A stretch of DNA of 64,000 nt from Eleginops maclovinus (Eukaryota; Chordata; Actinopteri; Perciformes; Eleginopidae): the NCBI RefSeq assembly GCF_036324505.1, contig NC_086350.1:22720757-22784756 (forward strand), in the 5' to 3' direction. The translations under genes were made by a program, and so were the position numbers. Positions within the stretch are counted from its first letter, which is position 1; each line of letters begins with the position of its first letter. Shown piece after piece: positions 1 to 62,005 of the stretch. Under the pieces are notes generated by a model that saw only the letters and a program-made list of their open reading frames with translations, did not search any database and was not told where the DNA came from.

Positions 1-757
1 TTTTTCTGTTGTCTTATTGGTAGGCATCTTGCGGATTTCCCCTGCTTTCATTCTTTATGCTAAGCTAATTATTTTCTAGCTCTAGCTTTATATTTAGCAT
101 ACGGACATCAGAGTGGTTGTTTTAAGTCATGTTAGCATACTCCCTAACTACTATTTCACGTAACTATTCCTTTCATCATGCAGACTTAGTATGACATTAG
201 TATGATAATAGAGTAGTTACCGATCATGACACCATAAAATGTATAGGATCATTTTTTTCTCATTGTTCCCTACTTTTTATTGAACCATTACAGTATAACA
301 TCTAGGAGGTGAAAGATGTGTATAGTTGAGACAATTTTTAATCTTTCCAGTAAAAATGAATTACAGTCATGGGAAGTACATCCAGGTAAACACCAAACAC
401 GACTATCACATAGGTATAAATACATGTAACTATTTACTATCTGATTATTACAGTTTTTAGGGAAGGTTATAGGATTTTTAGTTTGTAAAGTTGGGGTTAT
501 TGTCATTGTCCTTATAGTGAGCATTTGGATGTGATTTTATATTCATGGGGAAAAAAGGAAGAACAAAAAAGAACAAGTATGATCAAGTAAGCAGTTGAAA
601 AAATAGGGGTGTTTTATAATAAAAGGTATGTGCAATATTAATTTAATGGTTATTCAAATTAAAATATACTTTCCTAATCATCACATAAAAGCAGTTACCA
701 CTATTATGTAAAAAAAAAAAATCTGTATATCATGGTAAATCCAATATAACAACATAC
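1..757 (-). other. calb2 intron 5 (partial)
   Basis: AT-rich sequence following the exon 5 donor on the minus strand. No exon, RNA gene or transposon was recognised. Confidence 0.6.
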
Positions 758-8634
<7,877 letters not shown>

Positions 8635-8830
8635 GATGCTTTCGACGGATGCTGCTGTAGGTCAGACGCCAGAAAAAATCCGCAACTAACTTTTCTGTGT
8701 CTCTTGCTCAAACACACCCCACACTGTGGACCCTGTGCGCCGCCCGCCGCTTTTTAACCCCGGCGCAGGAGCTGCAACACCGCCGTTCCGCGGCTAGGGG
8801 CGCAGTATCCATCTGAGTCAGCTTCTATTG
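8635..8830 (-). promoter_or_regulatory. calb2: calb2 5' UTR and core promoter candidate
   Basis: Bases just upstream of the calretinin ATG are GC- and CpG-rich (about 8725-8805) inside AT-rich surroundings. On the minus strand a TATA-like TTAAAAAG (about 8748-8755) precedes a GC-rich stretch roughly 115 bases above the ATG, a plausible distance for a start site with a short 5' UTR. No other motif is clear. Confidence 0.4.
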
Positions 8831-8893
8831 CTCTCTCTCTCTTCCAAGCTTGATGTGGATGTGATAGGAAGTTTGGGGCACTGCAGTGGACAG

Positions 8894-14129
<5,236 letters not shown>

Positions 14130-14326
14130 CTAGATCTTGGTGACGAGGTGGCTGACGAGCCTCTGGAGGTCGTGGGTTCTGCGCTCGGTGGTCTTTAGCA
14201 CCTCCTCATGGTTAGCCTTGTCTGTGCTGTCATATCTTGTCACCACCTTATTAGTAATGAGGGACAGACCCAAGACGCGCAAGCCACAGTGACGCGCCAC
14301 CACCACCTCTGGCACTGTGCTCATAC
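14130..14326 (-). CDS. pnp: pnp coding exon 6 and stop
   Basis: Acceptor CTCTGCAG. Encodes [26 protein letters not shown] (base-recognition Asn) and KANHEEVL (ribose-contact His). Stop TAG at 14132-14130. Confidence 0.96.
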
Positions 14327-17300
14327 CTGCAGAGAGGAGAGGTCTGTTAAAGGTACACTGATGTAATAGTATAGTATAGTATAAAATAGTATAGCATAGC
14401 ATAGCATAGCATAGCATAGCATAGCATAGCATAGCATGGCATAGCATAGCATAGCATATAAAACTATAGCATAGTATAGTATGGTAGACTAGAGTATAGT
14501 ATATAATGTACAGTACTACTATAACGTAATGTATAGTACAGTTTACTATTATAGTACTATATAGTATACCATAGTAGTGTATAGAATGTTTTAGAACAGT
14601 ATATATAGTATAGTATAGTAAAGTATAGAACTGTATAGAACAGTAAGGTATAGTGAAGTACAGTACTGTAAAGCATAGTACTGTACAGTATAGTATCTGT
14701 TGTTTATTTTAGTGCTGTATAGTATAGTATAGTACATTACAGCATTAAATAGTATAGTAACGTATAGTTTATTATAGTATTGTATAGTATAGTATAGCAT
14801 CATTTATTATAGTAACTCATAGTACTACATAGTATAGGAGAGCGCCATATCGTTTAGAGCACATTACCGGTTCTTATCAGATTAATTAATTCAAATTGAT
14901 TTGAATATCCCTAGTAAGGCGTAGATGCACTGTTAAAAGGCAGTCCCACAACGCATCAGTATCCCTTTCAGTGAGCAGAGAGCTGTACGTACCCACAGCA
15001 TCAGCCCCCAGCATCTGCAAGGCTCTGCACTCTGCAACAGTCTCGTATGTCGGTCCAGCCACCATGCAGTAAACTCCTTCCTGCAGGAAGCTGTCGCAGC
15101 CTTGCTCCCCTGCCGTCTGTTTGGCCAGAGCGCACAGCTCGCGGTCATAGGCATCCGACATGCAAGGGAAACGCACTCCAAACCTGGACAGACATTGCAA
15201 TTTATAAATATCTCACAAAAAAAAGACAGATGTTGTTTGATTTTGGGTTTGTGCTGCTCGTACCTATCATCATTGGGCCCACAGAGCGGATTCTGCCCTG
15301 CAAAGCCCGGCATGTTGATGTGATCCTTAATGAGCATGATGTCTCCCACATCATAGCAATCATTGAGCCCCCCTGCTGCGTTTGTCACAATCAGAGTTTC
15401 CACGCCCAGCAGGGAGAAGACTCGCACTGGGTACGTCACCTGTGGTGAAAAACATGCTGTGCTTCAGAGACAGATACTGTTCTTCTTTTATTGCTCTGAT
15501 GTGTATCAAATTATTACAAATGGGAGTTACAAGATTGAGGTCTCCCAGAAACAAATAAGTGTAAGAACGCATCACATGAGAAACTAATATTTTAAAAGCT
15601 ACAGACACTAATGTCAGTAGGCTCTGATATTTGTATTACTTTAGGTCTTGGTTGAATTGAAATACTTTTTTTGAAGTAACCTTTATAGGGCATGTGTTGG
15701 CACATTAATGCCTGTTGTTACTTCTCACTGCAGTCACATTTAGAAATTGCTTTTTCTATGTACCATTCCTCTACAGCTTGAATTGCCTGTGAGAGTGTTC
15801 TACTAGTTAGTGCAGAAATGTTTACTGATAAGGTCAGCGCTGTCATTTTGGAACATTGCATATTTAAACGGTAGACTGTTTTGTAACTTCACTTGTGGCT
15901 TTGTTATCGAGAAATTGTAGGCAAATATGTAATAGCAGGCCTGTCAAATAGTTACACTTTAGCAGGCAGCTGTTAAAATAGAATTGACTTCATTAAATCA
16001 TTTGCTAAAATCCTCCTGGATGGCTATCCACATTTGCCTGTGCTAAAATAGTTTTCTGACAATGATCATTTATGTCACCTGACAAGGAGAGAGAAAGAAA
16101 AGTCACACAGAAACAGCAGAGAACAACATGAACAGTCATGCTAGCGGCTCAGTCAAGAAGGTGGTGGCTTTGTTAGCTAATGCTATGCTGACATGCCTAC
16201 AATGAAAATGCTAGCAGGTAAATGTTCAGCATTTATAAGCTTGTGTTAAGCATTTTGGTGTCATTTTTAACATGTTAATCCATTTTATTTTAGTATGTGA
16301 GCTAGCTAGAGCATGCTAATTAGCAATAACCACAAAGTACAGCCGATGCTGATGGGTTTTTCATTTTTTTATACTCAATGTAGCTAAATTAAAAGATAAC
16401 TGACAGACTTGGGCTTCATGGTTATCAACGCTGCTACAGTAGTGTGGCTATAACTGATCTGATTTATAGATTTGTTAAATTTTCCATGAAAGCACAATGC
16501 ATATTGTCCGGAAAAATGTACCACTATTGGCTTTGGCTGAATCAAATCTTTTCAGTTCAACTAAATGTATAGTGATTTCATGGCATGAGGCATTTCATAT
16601 ATTTTAACGCTGTCTAAAGTCTCAGCTGGATACATGAAGGTCATACTGCATCTAGCTTTCTGTTATTCATTTATCTTTCTATGAAACTATATTTTATGAT
16701 TCAGTGGGATTATACGGATCATTTTATGTGGAGATGGCACATCACGGCTGGTAATAAAATAAATAAAGCCAGGATACAGTGTCTCTATAGGCCAAAGGCT
16801 AATCCCATATCGACACTATGACACACTCTGTGTTTTTCATACAGGCATCATGATTCTGCAGCTGATCATACAACGCACAAATGACATTTTTAGAAAAACA
16901 GTGAGCTAAATGATGGTGTGCCAGACCAGGTTTAAACAAGATGGTATTATAAGATTACAAAATCATGATTGCGGTTCAGATAAAAGCTTAAATGTTTGTA
17001 CAAGCTGTGTTTTTTTAAAGGGTATGTAGAACTATACAAAACCAAGTCCAATTTGAATAGTGGCAGGTGTCACTGTAGTCAGCTAGTGCATTATCTAGGG
17101 CAATAAGGACAAGGCTCTGTTTTGACCCATGGAGCCTTTATGTAACTTGAACACTATTTATAGTGGTCCAACCATCTGAACGACCAGTGGAGGATTCACC
17201 AATTTGGTTAAAATATTATAAAAAGAGACATTACCTTAGACTTGAAGAAACTGGACATTTTTCCGCACCAAAACTAATGACAATCCCATCAGTTTCAGCT

Positions 17301-20300
17301 ATATTCCCTGTTTACTGCTAACTAGCAAGTATTAGCATGCTACAGGCTAAGCCAAGATGGTGTACCTGAAACATTAACACGTTAGCAGTTTTTAGCTAAA
17401 AAACTACAGAATAGCACATCCAAAAGTATAGCATTGGTTTGTCCCCTTGTTTACAGCTTATCTTTAGCAATATCACTGCCCTAGCCTTACTAATAAAAAG
17501 TACCACAAGCAGTCGCAGCAGTGGCTGTAGCTCACCGTGTGTATGTTGTAGCCCTCGTAGAAATGGAATCTCCCCTGCATGCAGACACACTCACGGCCCT
17601 GCAGCTTCCCAAACACCAGCTGACCAGCATGGCCTGGCACTGCAAACAACATAGCATGCTTATGTTCTATTTCTCAACACTAGTTATACATTCTATAGAA
17701 AAAGCAGTTGGTCAACTTACCAGAGCTGGTGGGAAAACGTGGAATATCTTTATATTTGAACACAGTCCTGTCAACCAGCAGCTCCCCAAGACCCCCCAGG
17801 CCCGACCCACAGATGATGGCTAATTTAGGACGCTGCTCTGTGTGGGCCAGCAGCCAGTCTGCTGTTTCCTTGTACTCTTCATAACTGTAAGTGCTGGAAA
17901 GAATATTGACAAATGTTACTTAAATATAGCTGTGACAAAGACAGGTCAGTTGCCTTAATCACTATGATAAATAATTTCATAACCGTTATCATCATTATTA
18001 CCATGGAATAAAGACCATAAATACTATCAGTCTCATTTTTAGAATTAGTCATTTTATAACATAACAAAGTTACAGCTTATTTAAGGGAAACATACAACAA
18101 GGGTTCATTACATATTTGTGTGTGTACAAAACGGCATGGGGAATAAATGATAATAAATAATGGTAGGTTTCCTGTCTTGTGGACAAATCAACTTTCAGAA
18201 ACCCAAGTCGAGCTATTTTTCATTGTCATCATATAATATTCTGTAACAACTGTGTTATATAATAGTTAAAAGATCTGCTAGAGGGGGATCACTCTGAAAT
18301 GCGAGAGTACAAGCACATGGAAACGAACATTAAGTAAAGAAAAGAATAAATACCACATTGTGCAACTACTTTGTCCTTTTATGCGTATCAGCCAAATAAT
18401 TATGCAGGGATGCAGATTACCTTTCGGAATGCCTTGAGGTAACACATTATAGTCTGAAAACAGTCTGTAATTCTAGTTATAAATCTGGTTGTAGAGCTAT
18501 AACCTTAATGTTCCTTCAATGCCTCTAGCTTTGTTATTAAAACACAATGACACTTCAGGCTGCAGCCTTTACCAGACCAATCTGCAGCAGGAGAGAGCCT
18601 GATGACTTTGAGCCCATTTTAAAGCTGCCATCTAAGATGACAGCTACATCAGACAAGCCTTGAGGGTTCAATCTTCCCACATTTTCCCCAAGTTTTTTAT
18701 TTAATTCAAACTCTAAAAGCAAAATCTTTCATTACTGAGGTTATGTTGGTACCAGGGCCGGGTAAAATCGGAGTGATAAAAACTTCAGACTTTTCTCCCT
18801 AGCGTTCCAAAAAATGATTTCAATAGTCCCAAAGTCAGTGTAAACTGTCACTTATTCTTAGCCACCCTACTTACAATTATTGTCAACTATAGTGAATCAT
18901 TTCTTAAAAACACACATCTCAAATCATTTCAAAATAAATGATTTTATTTGTATTCAAATATTTGCTCAGTTTTTAAAATCTAGTAGTTTTAATTTTGTTT
19001 ATAAAGCTACCCAACTAAACTGTTCATAATTCCCTCTCTGAGTTTATATAGATGAGAAATATCTCCTTGTAACAGCTGTAGCAAATTAATTGCAAAGATA
19101 ACATTTGAACACAACATGATAACATTATAATTTACCCTCAAGTATTCACTTTATAAAGCTTGAACTCAGCATTATGGTAATGAGTATAACTTCTGTTAAC
19201 CGCTCACCGCCTGTTATCACCTATAACCTCATTACAGTGAAAAGCCCACAGCTAAAAGGTAACAGCAAAAAGTTAAAAGTTGGATGAGATCTGTTTGGGT
19301 CAGGATTACTGAACAACAGCTTTTTGTAATCAGTGATTCAATAACCCAAGAAACCGAAATATGGTGACGTCAGCAGAGTTGACTAGTGTAGCCATAAAAC
19401 AACTCTTATCAAACTGAATTTCACGTTTCTGGGATTTTGCTGTCATTTTTTATATGAGCATCACTGAAATGTGTATTTCATAGGCTGTAATGCACAAAAG
19501 TTTCCCAATTTTTTTAAGGTTTTGATTTGTTGAGTGAAACTGTTTTCAAAGAATTCTCAAGACCTTAAGTCATACCTTCCAAACATTATGTCATGACAAT
19601 TTAAAAAACTAAGAACATGGAAATAGTAGAAAAGTTAGGCTAATATTTTATTTTTTTTACAATTTTTGTTAAGACTAACAATTGCCAAATGTAAATGTTA
19701 TCCTTTTGTATACTTTTATAGTCATATTTCTATATTATTTTTCCAAATGCTTTTCTTTTAGAACTAGTTTGTTTCATATTTATTCATTTGTGGATGTAAA
19801 AAATATTTCTGCATGTCTTTATTTTAATGTTTCTTTTCCTGCATCAAAACAGCAGGCAGGTCATGTGACTTTGGAACCATAGTAGGCCTAGATTATGTAT
19901 TATATAACAGCAGAGAGAGCTAAGTCAGAGCAGGAAGTGAGCTTGTGGGCTCTCCCCTCTCTGGTTCTTTAGGAGCTGTCCAAGGTGCTGTCAGAACCTT
20001 GAATTCAGGCAGCAGACAGGAGAGTTGGACAACCTCCAGGCTGCACAATTTTGGCAGACTGACCAACGGAGCAAGTTTTTTTCCAGCCTGGGCTGTTGCT
20101 AAACTCTGAGGCATTCTGGGAACTGGGAGCAAAAGACTTGCCTGTTAAGGGGGAGCATAACTGCATTGTACTGAGAGGAATTCAACTTGTATTTATCTTA
20201 TTTTATTACATAAGCTGATATTTTATTTGACTTAGATACAACAATTTGGGGTAAGGTATCTTCCCAAGCACACTTTAGGAACTGGGATCGAACCACTGAC

Positions 20301-20734
20301 CCTCTGATTGATTAAACAAAAAATCATATTAATCTCCTGAGCCTGAATGTAATATATTCTCTTAAATTCAAAGATAAATTAGACTTTATTGTAACGACAT
20401 ATCAAACCACCTGTGACACACGACTACGTTATGATGAAAGGTGTAATAGCCTACTGTGAGGAAAGCCCCTATAGGCTGCTAATCCTCTGAATAAAGCTCT
20501 CAAGTTAGCCAAAGTAGCCCTAGCTTATTTAAACAACTAAGAAATAGCACAGTACATATCCAGATGCATCCTGTTACACGGGTGTTACGCATTAAACAGT
20601 CTTGAATATCCCTTAACACTATTATGCTACAGGGTAGCCTTGACAACCATGAGGCTCATTTCTCTCCCCTCCACCAACATCCAGCCTTATCGGACTTACC
20701 TGCACTGACTGGAGGAGGAGGATGCCGCTTCCAT
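14130..20734 (-). CDS. pnp: Purine nucleoside phosphorylase, complete
   Basis: Trimeric cytosolic enzyme of purine salvage that cleaves (deoxy)inosine and (deoxy)guanosine with phosphate to base plus (deoxy)ribose-1-phosphate. Six coding exons: 20700-20734, 17721-17893, 17536-17639, 15264-15439, 14993-15183 and 14130-14326. They sum to 876 bases, 291 codons plus stop, close to the usual length of about 289. Phosphate-loop Ser lies in [10 protein letters not shown], the His/Glu pair in [10 protein letters not shown], the purine-binding Glu in TYETVAEC, Asn in LITNKV and His in KANHEEVL. All match human PNP positions. The C-terminus ends shortly after VSHLVTKI, lacking the human tail. It shares orientation with calb2 and diverges from hydin. 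Teleosts carry several pnp copies, some tied to guanine-based pigment cells; which copy this is cannot be decided here. Confidence 0.96.
14363..14815. repeat. Degenerate ATAGC/ATAGT pentanucleotide satellite
   Basis: Some 450 bases of pnp intron 5 are built from ATAGC units (near-perfect at 14391-14457) grading into ATAGT/AGTAT units with many point changes. Apparent tyrosine-leucine frames across it are repeat artefacts. Confidence 0.92.
14993..15183 (-). CDS. pnp: pnp coding exon 5
   Basis: Acceptor CTGTCCAG, donor GTACGT. Encodes [33 protein letters not shown] (purine-binding Glu) and [11 protein letters not shown]. Confidence 0.96.
15264..15439 (-). CDS. pnp: pnp coding exon 4
   Basis: Acceptor CACCACAG, donor GTACGA. 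Encodes [25 protein letters not shown] (ribose/phosphate site Asn-Ala-Ala) and [19 protein letters not shown]. Confidence 0.96.
15440..17535 (-). other. pnp intron 3
   Basis: About 2.1 kb of AT-rich DNA with several GCTAGC/GCTAAT-rich patches (16130-16330). No exon or classifiable transposon end was recognised. Confidence 0.55.
17536..17639 (-). CDS. pnp: pnp coding exon 3
   Basis: Acceptor TTTGCAG, donor GTGAGC. Encodes [17 protein letters not shown], then [11 protein letters not shown] carrying the active-site His and Glu. Confidence 0.95.
17721..17893 (-). CDS. pnp: pnp coding exon 2
   Basis: Acceptor TTTCCAG, donor GTAAGT. Encodes [17 protein letters not shown] through [11 protein letters not shown] (phosphate-binding Ser) to IPRFPTSS. 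Confidence 0.95.
17894..20699 (-). other. pnp intron 1
   Basis: About 2.8 kb, mostly AT-rich. Contains an antisense SINE fragment (20237-20315). No other feature was recognised. Confidence 0.55.
20237..20315 (-). repeat. tRNA-derived SINE fragment (antisense)
   Basis: On the minus strand it reads GGTCAGTGGTTCGATCCCAG, then a segment ending TACCCCAAATTGTTG. GGTTCGATCC is a pol III B box. The same order of words occurs on the plus strand at 22866-23060, so both belong to one fish SINE family. Confidence 0.65.
20700..20734 (-). CDS. pnp: pnp coding exon 1
   Basis: ATG at 20734-20732. Encodes [11 protein letters not shown] plus two bases, then donor GTAAGT. The serine run is not conserved in mammalian PNP, which starts MENGYTYEDY. 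The acceptor of exon 2 restores TYSYEEYK, matching that motif. Confidence 0.9.
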
Positions 20735-20925
20735 ATCTGAAGAGGAGCGGGACTATTTATCAGGTGATAAGACGCTGTTTGTGTCGTGTTTGACGCTTCC
20801 AGTGCTAAATTCACGGCAGTGGAGCGGTTGATGGTGAATCTGCTGCGGCGGACGGACTGGCGGAGGTCTTGCTGTGCGCCGACGTCACTGCGTGAAGAGC
20901 AAAGGGGCGTGGTCCGAATTTACTG
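20735..20925 (-). promoter_or_regulatory. pnp: pnp promoter region
   Basis: GC-rich sequence upstream of the pnp ATG. It includes a palindromic TTATCAGGTGATAA (20757-20770; two GATA sites flanking an E-box), a CRE-like GACGTCA (20881-20887) and a GGGGCGTGG GC/KLF-type box (about 20904-20912). These suggest a CpG-type promoter; none is proven. Confidence 0.45.
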
Positions 20926-21189
20926 CTGGTTCTCTTTGAAGAAGCTAAATCCAATTTTCTACCAGGCTGGGCAACTCACTGATGCGTTCAATGACAGAGG
21001 AAGGGACTGGGAACATAGTGAAAAACAATGAAAGGGCAAGAGAGGGATAGAGAAGCAGAATGATGTAGGGAAATGATAATATCAGCAAAGTTAGTGAGTT
21101 TGGTTTTAGTAAGCAATTGCTTGAAAAGCATGATATGTTCGTGAACTGAGATAGGTAGTGCAAATAGGCTGGTAACCCTTTCTCTTTCT

Positions 21190-21223
21190 GTCTCTGTCTC
21201 TATGTCTCTCTCTCTCTCTCTCA

Positions 21224-21256
<33 letters not shown>

Positions 21257-21257
21257 A

Positions 21258-21336
<79 letters not shown>
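21190..21336. repeat. (CT)n-(CA)n compound microsatellite
   Basis: A CT-rich stretch (21178-21232) runs into about 105 bases of CA dinucleotides in the pnp-hydin intergenic region. Confidence 0.95.
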
Positions 21337-22297
21337 GCTGCACAACAATTCAAAATGCTGACTCATAGGTTAGAAGAAAATAATGGAAGTGTTAGCATAG
21401 AAAGCACAGAAACCAAAAGCTGTAGTATGACTGATGAATAATTCAAGAGAGCTATTAACCGAAGTGGTGTGATGACACATATTTTACTATTTGAATATAC
21501 TGGCAGTGTGGTAAAACTATAATTTCATTTTATAACTCTGTGAATCAGTAGGCAACACTTTCATTTCTTTGAAAAGCAGGATTTTAACTCAATGGAAGTT
21601 TAAGAATAAAGAAACAAAAAACTTTTCATAAGAATATATTATTTCTCTTGCTGTTACTTTTTGTCTTACATGATCACTTACTGTTCATTGAGAAATGTTT
21701 CATTTTATAAGAAACAAATACATTCTTTAACAATTTTTTATCAAGAAACATGTCTTGTTATAAAATGGTGAGCTTGTATGTTGTAAAAACATTAAAAACA
21801 TCTTGCTATAATAAAATTCACTTGGACTATGACACCACCCTTTTTATGTTACAACAACCTAAGCAGCCCACTGCTCTTAAATCTGACTAATTTAAGGACA
21901 ACCGCAAATAAACCATTAACTGTTGTTACTGCCGATAGCCTATAGAGAAGGCTTTTAACCTGATATTTGAACTCCCTTAATGACACAAAGCATTGGAACA
22001 GTATCAAAATATACACTGAAATAAATGGATATTTCATACTGGAAACCAAAAACACTTTCCCAGATAGGGGCCTGTGGGAAAATATTTAGTGGGGTGATCA
22101 GGGTCAGAGATTAGTAATGCCATGAACACAATCAGTCAAGAGGGATAAAAAGGTGGAATTGTGAAGTTGTAAATTAAGTATTCCTTCCCTGACACATTGC
22201 TCACTGGGCTTTCCAATCCCTTTTGTAGCTCAACGTGTCCTTATAATGACTCTCTTGATCACATGCAAGGATAAATACAGTGCTCAATTACTTCTGG

Positions 22298-22298
<1 letters not shown>

Positions 22299-22394
<96 letters not shown>

Positions 22395-22396
22395 TG

Positions 22397-22490
<94 letters not shown>
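22299..22490. repeat. (GT)n microsatellite
   Basis: About 190 bases of GT with single GA and TT interruptions (22392 and 22411), intergenic between pnp and hydin. Confidence 0.97.
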
Positions 22491-22493
<3 letters not shown>

Positions 22494-22865
22494 GAGACAG
22501 AATAGGAGAATTTAACTAAATAAATATATGATGGTAAGTATCAACTAATATGATTTAAAATATTGGTCTCTCATGCTGATTATACCGTATCAACAAGTTA
22601 GGAAAATAAATCCTTATGCATAGTTTTGGTGAATATTTCCGGGATAGCACTTGGACTGCCTGTTTACAGCCAACCCAACCTATTCTGACGACTGATATGA
22701 ACACAGATAATTAAGTGAATTATTCAGATACAGATAATCGTGTACACGCTTTTCATTAATCAATCTTACATATACAGCCTATGAACGTATTGTACTGACT
22801 ATGGGATACTTCGTCTTACAGCCCTACTTTAAACTGATCTAACACTCTTTTTATCCCTTGTGTGA

Positions 22866-23060
22866 CTGTGGCTCATGGGGGAATTGGGCATCTATCAGGG
22901 GGTCAGTGGTTTGATCCTCAGCCCCTTCAATCAACATGTCAAAGTGTCCTTGGAAAGATACTCAATCCCAAATTGCATGGCATATGTACAACATTTAAGG
23001 ATATGTAAATTGCTGTGTATAACCAGCAAGACCATGAATGTGTGATTTTGGTAACTTATA
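22866..23060 (+). repeat. tRNA-derived SINE
   Basis: A degraded A box (TGGCTCATGGGGGAATTGGG) and a B box-like GGTTTGATCC are followed by GTCAAAGTGTCCTTGGAAAG and CAATCCCAAATTGC, a tail I associate with a common teleost SINE. Box divergence suggests an old, inactive copy. Confidence 0.7.
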
Positions 23061-23839
23061 TTATAATAGTGAAGTTATTGAGCATTTCACACAGATAACC
23101 TGTTGGCGCATAACCACAGTAAATATCCAAATAGACTTGTGTAGCACTAACAGTGGAGTATTTGAATATGTTCAAAATGAAAAATGAACCAAAATTGTTC
23201 AAAATAATTTGTATTTAAATGTATGGTATCTTAAATAATCATGTGAAGTGATTATTTTCTAGCACAAAATTGTATGTCATCGGTTTCATCACTAAAGTAA
23301 TGCAACAATTGAGCTGTCAGTTATCATCAATGTGAGAAGTGGTTATTGCGCATTACTGAATGACAGGGAGGTTATTGTAAAAGCCTATGTTTTTTCGTCT
23401 TTGCACTTTGTAGACGGTCCCTGGCTGCACACTGGTCTCTCCTCCGGCTTGAGGGTGAGCGCTGGTTGAGACCGATGTACGTTGGCCAGCTCGGAGAGGA
23501 AGTTATATTTTCTTGTTTTGACAAATATTAGGTTGTTGCCCGTTGTGTACCTTACCACGGTTGTAAAACCACGTTATTGGTGATCTAACAAAGATTTATT
23601 TATGAGTTATTGATCCGGCAAGCTCGAATGCATCAAAATCTTTCCTACTTTACCGAACTCATCCAGTTCAGTCAGTTAGGTAATTCATCCAAAACAACTT
23701 TGAATCAGTTTAATCAAAATAACACATTTGGGGAAATGCATTTATTTTGTACGTTTGCAAATTGGTTTTGTTTTCCCACTCCAAATGTATTACTTTCAAC
23801 CTTTCTTTAAAAATGTGATGTTATTTACTTCCGGTTTTT

Positions 23840-23947
23840 AAGGAGTTCAGCCAATCAGAGAACAGTTTATTGGAAGGCCGTTGTTAAGTGCGTTGCCGAG
23901 GAAACAAACCACAACGAAATTCTAAATAGCCAGTCTATTCACCTACG
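23840..23947 (+). promoter_or_regulatory. hydin: hydin promoter and 5' non-coding exon
   Basis: Upstream of the first coding exon lie an ETS-like CTTCCGG (23829-23835), a CCAAT box in AGCCAATCAG (23851-23860), and an RFX-type X-box GTTGCCGAGGAAAC (23892-23905). A plausible donor, CTACG|GTGAGG, ends a non-coding exon at about 23947. A second GT four bases later is also possible. The exact start of transcription cannot be read from sequence. Confidence 0.6.
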
Positions 23948-24457
23948 GTGAGGTAGGTTGATAACATACTTATTTTATCACACATTTTGTCAGTTTAACA
24001 AGATAGCAGGTTTCCCTGCTAAGTTTGGTCTAATATTAAGTCACGGAAGAGAAGTATTCAGCAATGTTAAAAATATTTTACATCAGTTAAATTACTGTAA
24101 ACAGCGTGTGCCGGTGTGAGTGAAGACTTAGGAAATGTGAAAAAGCCGTTGTTTTCTGTACGCTAATTATAGGTTACGTAAATTAACTTTAATATAATTG
24201 GGTTAACTGAATTTCTTGTAAAAGTAGCGGAAGTGTTTTAATGGCTTGTTGCAATAAGTACTACAAGTTTGATACTGAGGAAATTAACGTTGCCTTTTTA
24301 CTGCTAGCCTGTTAGCAACATTAGCATATTAACGTTAACCAACGTCTTGGATAAAGGCCACAATGACCACTTAATTAACGCTATCGGTTACTTAATGACA
24401 AATGTCTTCTTGTCTTTTATTGTTTTGCAGGTGAATGTGCCACAAAACGCAGTCCAA

Positions 24458-60940
<36,483 letters not shown>

Positions 60941-61450
60941 GTAAATACACACCAACACAGACAAACACGTGCTAGTGGTAGTATGTCAGAAGCATACCAT
61001 AATTAAATAATGACGTTAGTGGTGGATTTAATGCCTGTTTGGAGCCATCGACCTTCCTGCGGCTAGAATACCTGTTCAAGCCTTCTGTCCGTCTTCCCAT
61101 GCTCTTAACTTGTGACTAAATTCATTTTCAGTCTAATTCGATATGGGATTAATGAGTTAATGGGTCCAGTGCTTTGTTTGCTCTGGAATTCATTAGTTGC
61201 CAGTTCAATTTAAGTCCTACCACAGGAAAATCAGTTATTCTCCTCAAATAGTGACATTTAGTCAATCCAGGATGGCATTAATGAATTAGGTGGGCTTGAT
61301 TAATTGATTAGAGAATCTCAACGATGTTGGACTTGAACTGACTTGCAGTTTTCTAGTTTTTGTAGTTTTTCATGCACCAAGTATTAATTTAATCTTCAGC
61401 ACAATATCCACAGTTAAACTGACACATCCACTTTTATCTCTTAATCTTAA

Positions 61451-62005
61451 AGGTCCCCTTGCACTTTTTCCTGTCTTTTAAACATAAATATGGCTCCGGT
61501 GTGTAAGTAGACTCACAAAGTAACGTCATAACCAAAATGTGGGCTGGCTTTCCATTGAACTCCTTGCAACGTCCCGCCCACGTGACACGTCCCAACCTAA
61601 CGTCCGTAATATACAGTCGCGAGCTGATTTCCCTCTGCAGCACCTCTGTGTGTCTGTGTATTCAGCAGGATGTCTGCAGGAGGGACTTAGAGTTGTTGTT
61701 TATATAATACATATAATGTCTCTGTTCTAGTGGTAAACACTGAGAAGTGTTTCAGAAATAATGCTTGATGTGGTTTGGAACATAATATGGGGTTTAATCA
61801 TGGCAGTATTTAGCTGAGTATCTTATCCCCTGAAAATGTTCAGAGAGGAGAGAGAGCTGCATGCCGCTGCAAAGGGGCGTGGCCAACTTCAGGTCAGCTC
61901 CAATGGGTGATCTGTTTGGTATTTTGAGCAAAACACTTCACAGAAAAGTTTTGTATAGATATTGCCCTACAATATATTGTTCAAATATAGCATAATAGGA
62001 GACCT
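61451..62005. mobile_element. TTAA-flanked MITE-like element
   Basis: Left end AGGTCCCCTTGCACTTTTTC and inverted right end AGGTCTCCTATTATGCTATA share the outer block AGGTCYCC. Both are bordered by TTAA (61447-61450, 62006-62009). Same target and similar ends as 41267-41564. No coding capacity. Confidence 0.55.

Noticed and set aside
1..757. Further calretinin exons
   Set aside because: No segment matches EF-hands 4-6 and no acceptor-bounded frame was found; they must lie beyond the left edge.
14391..14457. CRISPR-like array of regular short repeats
   Set aside because: Five-base tandem units without spacers in a vertebrate intron; it is a microsatellite.
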